Shown here: positions 63,595 to 64,000 of the stretch, piece by piece | How the letters are laid out: each line of letters begins with the position of its first letter | Position numbering within the stretch: position 1 is the stretch's first letter | Source of the DNA: Desulfovibrio sp. | GTDB lineage: Bacteria > Desulfobacterota > Desulfovibrionia > Desulfovibrionales > Desulfovibrionaceae | NCBI RefSeq assembly: GCF_009712225.1 | Contig: NZ_WASP01000008.1 | Span: 256,529-320,528 of the forward strand | DNA: 64,000 nucleotides | Reading direction: 5' to 3' | Notes under the pieces: model-generated | Seen by the model: only the letters and a program-made list of their open reading frames with translations | What the model was told of the DNA's origin: nothing | Databases searched by the model: none | Made by a program: the position numbers and the translations under genes

Positions 63595-63745
63595 TAGCTT
63601 ATCGGTAGGCGAGGCTACCTCAGGGATATGGGTTACTGCCGCGGAGTAGTGGAGACACTATGAGAAGGCCAACAGTCGATGTCGCATAAGGCATGGACTA
63701 TGTAACTTCACCGCCCTGGGGAGCTAAAACTTGAACGATGCGAAT
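63595..63745 (+). ncRNA. M-box (ykoK) Mg2+ riboswitch
   Basis: The conserved islands of the M-box appear in order: GGTAGGCGAGGCTACC (63604-63619), TACTGCC (63634-63640), GGCCAACAG (63667-63675), GCATAAGG (63684-63691), and GAGCTAAAAC (63721-63730), followed by CGATGCGAA, which can close the first stem with ATCG at 63601. Bacillus subtilis mgtE carries the same set. The RNA folds compactly when Mg2+ is plentiful and then favours termination. The gene it controls, expected to be a Mg2+ transporter, lies to the right of the window. Confidence 0.92.
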
Positions 63746-63810
63746 GCCCCGCTTGGGGCTTTGGGTACGTCCCTGTCATCGTTTTGCGCCATGACCGGGG
63801 CGATTTTTTT
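63746..63810 (+). terminator. Riboswitch expression platform / terminator
   Basis: GCCCCG (63746-63751) can pair with CGGGGC (63796-63801), next to GTCAT/ATGAC (63775-63779 with 63791-63795), immediately before a run of seven T (63804-63810). The same GCCCC can instead pair locally with GGGGC (63755-63759). Two exclusive folds are expected of a riboswitch-controlled terminator. Confidence 0.65.
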
Positions 63811-63865
63811 ATCACAACTGGCAATTCTGCCTAAACAGGGAAATTCCCAAACTCAGAGGACAAAA

Positions 63866-63958
63866 ATGGAACCGGACAGTAGATACAGCCCAAATTCTGA
63901 TTTCGTACCGCGAAGGTGCGTGACGGAAGGGATGTTCATGTCCGTTCCGCCACGATAG
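63866..63958 (+). CDS. Putative leader peptide with MgtL-like start
   Basis: A 30-codon reading frame between the M-box terminator and the window end. AGAGGA lies five bases before the ATG. It begins Met-Glu-Pro-Asp, as does the enterobacterial MgtL leader peptide, and has five Pro (3, 9, 15, 28, 29) and four Arg codons, including Pro-Arg-Arg at 15-17 (MgtL has Pro-Arg-Arg-Arg). In MgtL the acidic/proline start destabilises the ribosome when Mg2+ is low, and its proline codons also matter. Most of the frame lies inside nested inverted repeats (63885-63985). I infer a regulatory leader; the resemblance is short and homology is not shown. Confidence 0.5.
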   Translation: MEPDSRYSPNSDFVPRRCVTEGMFMSVPPR

Positions 63959-63985
63959 CTCTGGGTTCATCAGATTATGGGCTGT
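63885..63985 (+). other. Nested inverted repeats over the leader peptide
   Basis: The outer arms 63885-63901 (ACAGCCCAAATTCTGAT) and 63969-63985 (ATCAGATTATGGGCTGT) pair at about 14 of 17 positions. Inside, CGTGACGGAA (63919-63928) pairs with TTCCGCCACG (63945-63954) at nine of ten. The left outer arm lies in codons 7-12 of the leader frame and the right arm lies after its stop, so translation would open the structure. Confidence 0.6.
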
Positions 63986-64000
63986 GCTTCCATCAGTTTT

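Overview
The window looks like a chromosomal segment of a Desulfovibrio-type sulfate reducer, close to D. desulfuricans. Three genes point there. The flavodoxin resembles D. desulfuricans flavodoxin as I remember it. The adenylate kinase carries the Cys129/His135/Cys151/Cys154 metal site known from D. gigas. There is also a [FeFe]-hydrogenase maturase (hydG) and a Desulfovibrio-style outer-membrane porin. Coding DNA is GC-rich and the gaps between operons are AT-rich. I saw no insertion sequence, prophage, CRISPR array or rRNA operon.

Layout. 1-9.8 kb: housekeeping and transport genes (secreted protein, EamA exporter, trmH, Na+/H+-antiporter-like protein, hydG, BMP-family binding protein, alanine dehydrogenase, secreted MsrB-MsrA fusion). 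9.9-22.2 kb: galE, a Fur-box-controlled flavodoxin, a radical SAM protein, a CgeB-like glycosyltransferase, a large AsmA protein, adk and a PAS/GGDEF diguanylate cyclase. 22.3-32.7 kb: a serine-hydrolase lipoprotein, then a leftward glycogen operon: debranching enzyme, GT4 glycosyltransferase, GH57 enzyme, and one polypeptide joining a GT3 glycogen synthase to a GT35 phosphorylase. 33.3-38.0 kb: a complete livJHMGF branched-chain amino-acid ABC operon. 38.2-49.5 kb: a rightward run with a PxxKW protein, M20 peptidase, mnmG, PilZ protein, corC-lnt, prfB with its programmed frameshift, a degenerate GGDEF protein, a MinD/ParA ATPase, HU and dapA.

49.6-57 kb is the phosphate region. phoB-phoR-pstB-phoU run left and pstS-pstC-pstA run right, with two mirror-image Pho-box-like sites between the two start points. 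A porin follows, and after it gpmI, rsfS, a zinc-ribbon protein and a phenylacetate-CoA ligase homologue. From 63.0 kb come four tRNA genes (Gly-GCC, Cys-GCA, Gly-GCC, Gly-CCC).

The most striking part is the last 440 bases. A Mg2+-sensing M-box riboswitch with a terminator is followed by a 30-codon reading frame beginning Met-Glu-Pro-Asp. It carries proline and arginine codons and sits inside nested inverted repeats. This recalls the MgtL leader peptide of the enterobacterial mgtA Mg2+ transporter, combined here with an M-box. The controlled gene lies beyond the right edge. Other points worth checking are a 15-bp AT-rich motif repeated in three promoter regions, and the GT3-GT35 fusion.
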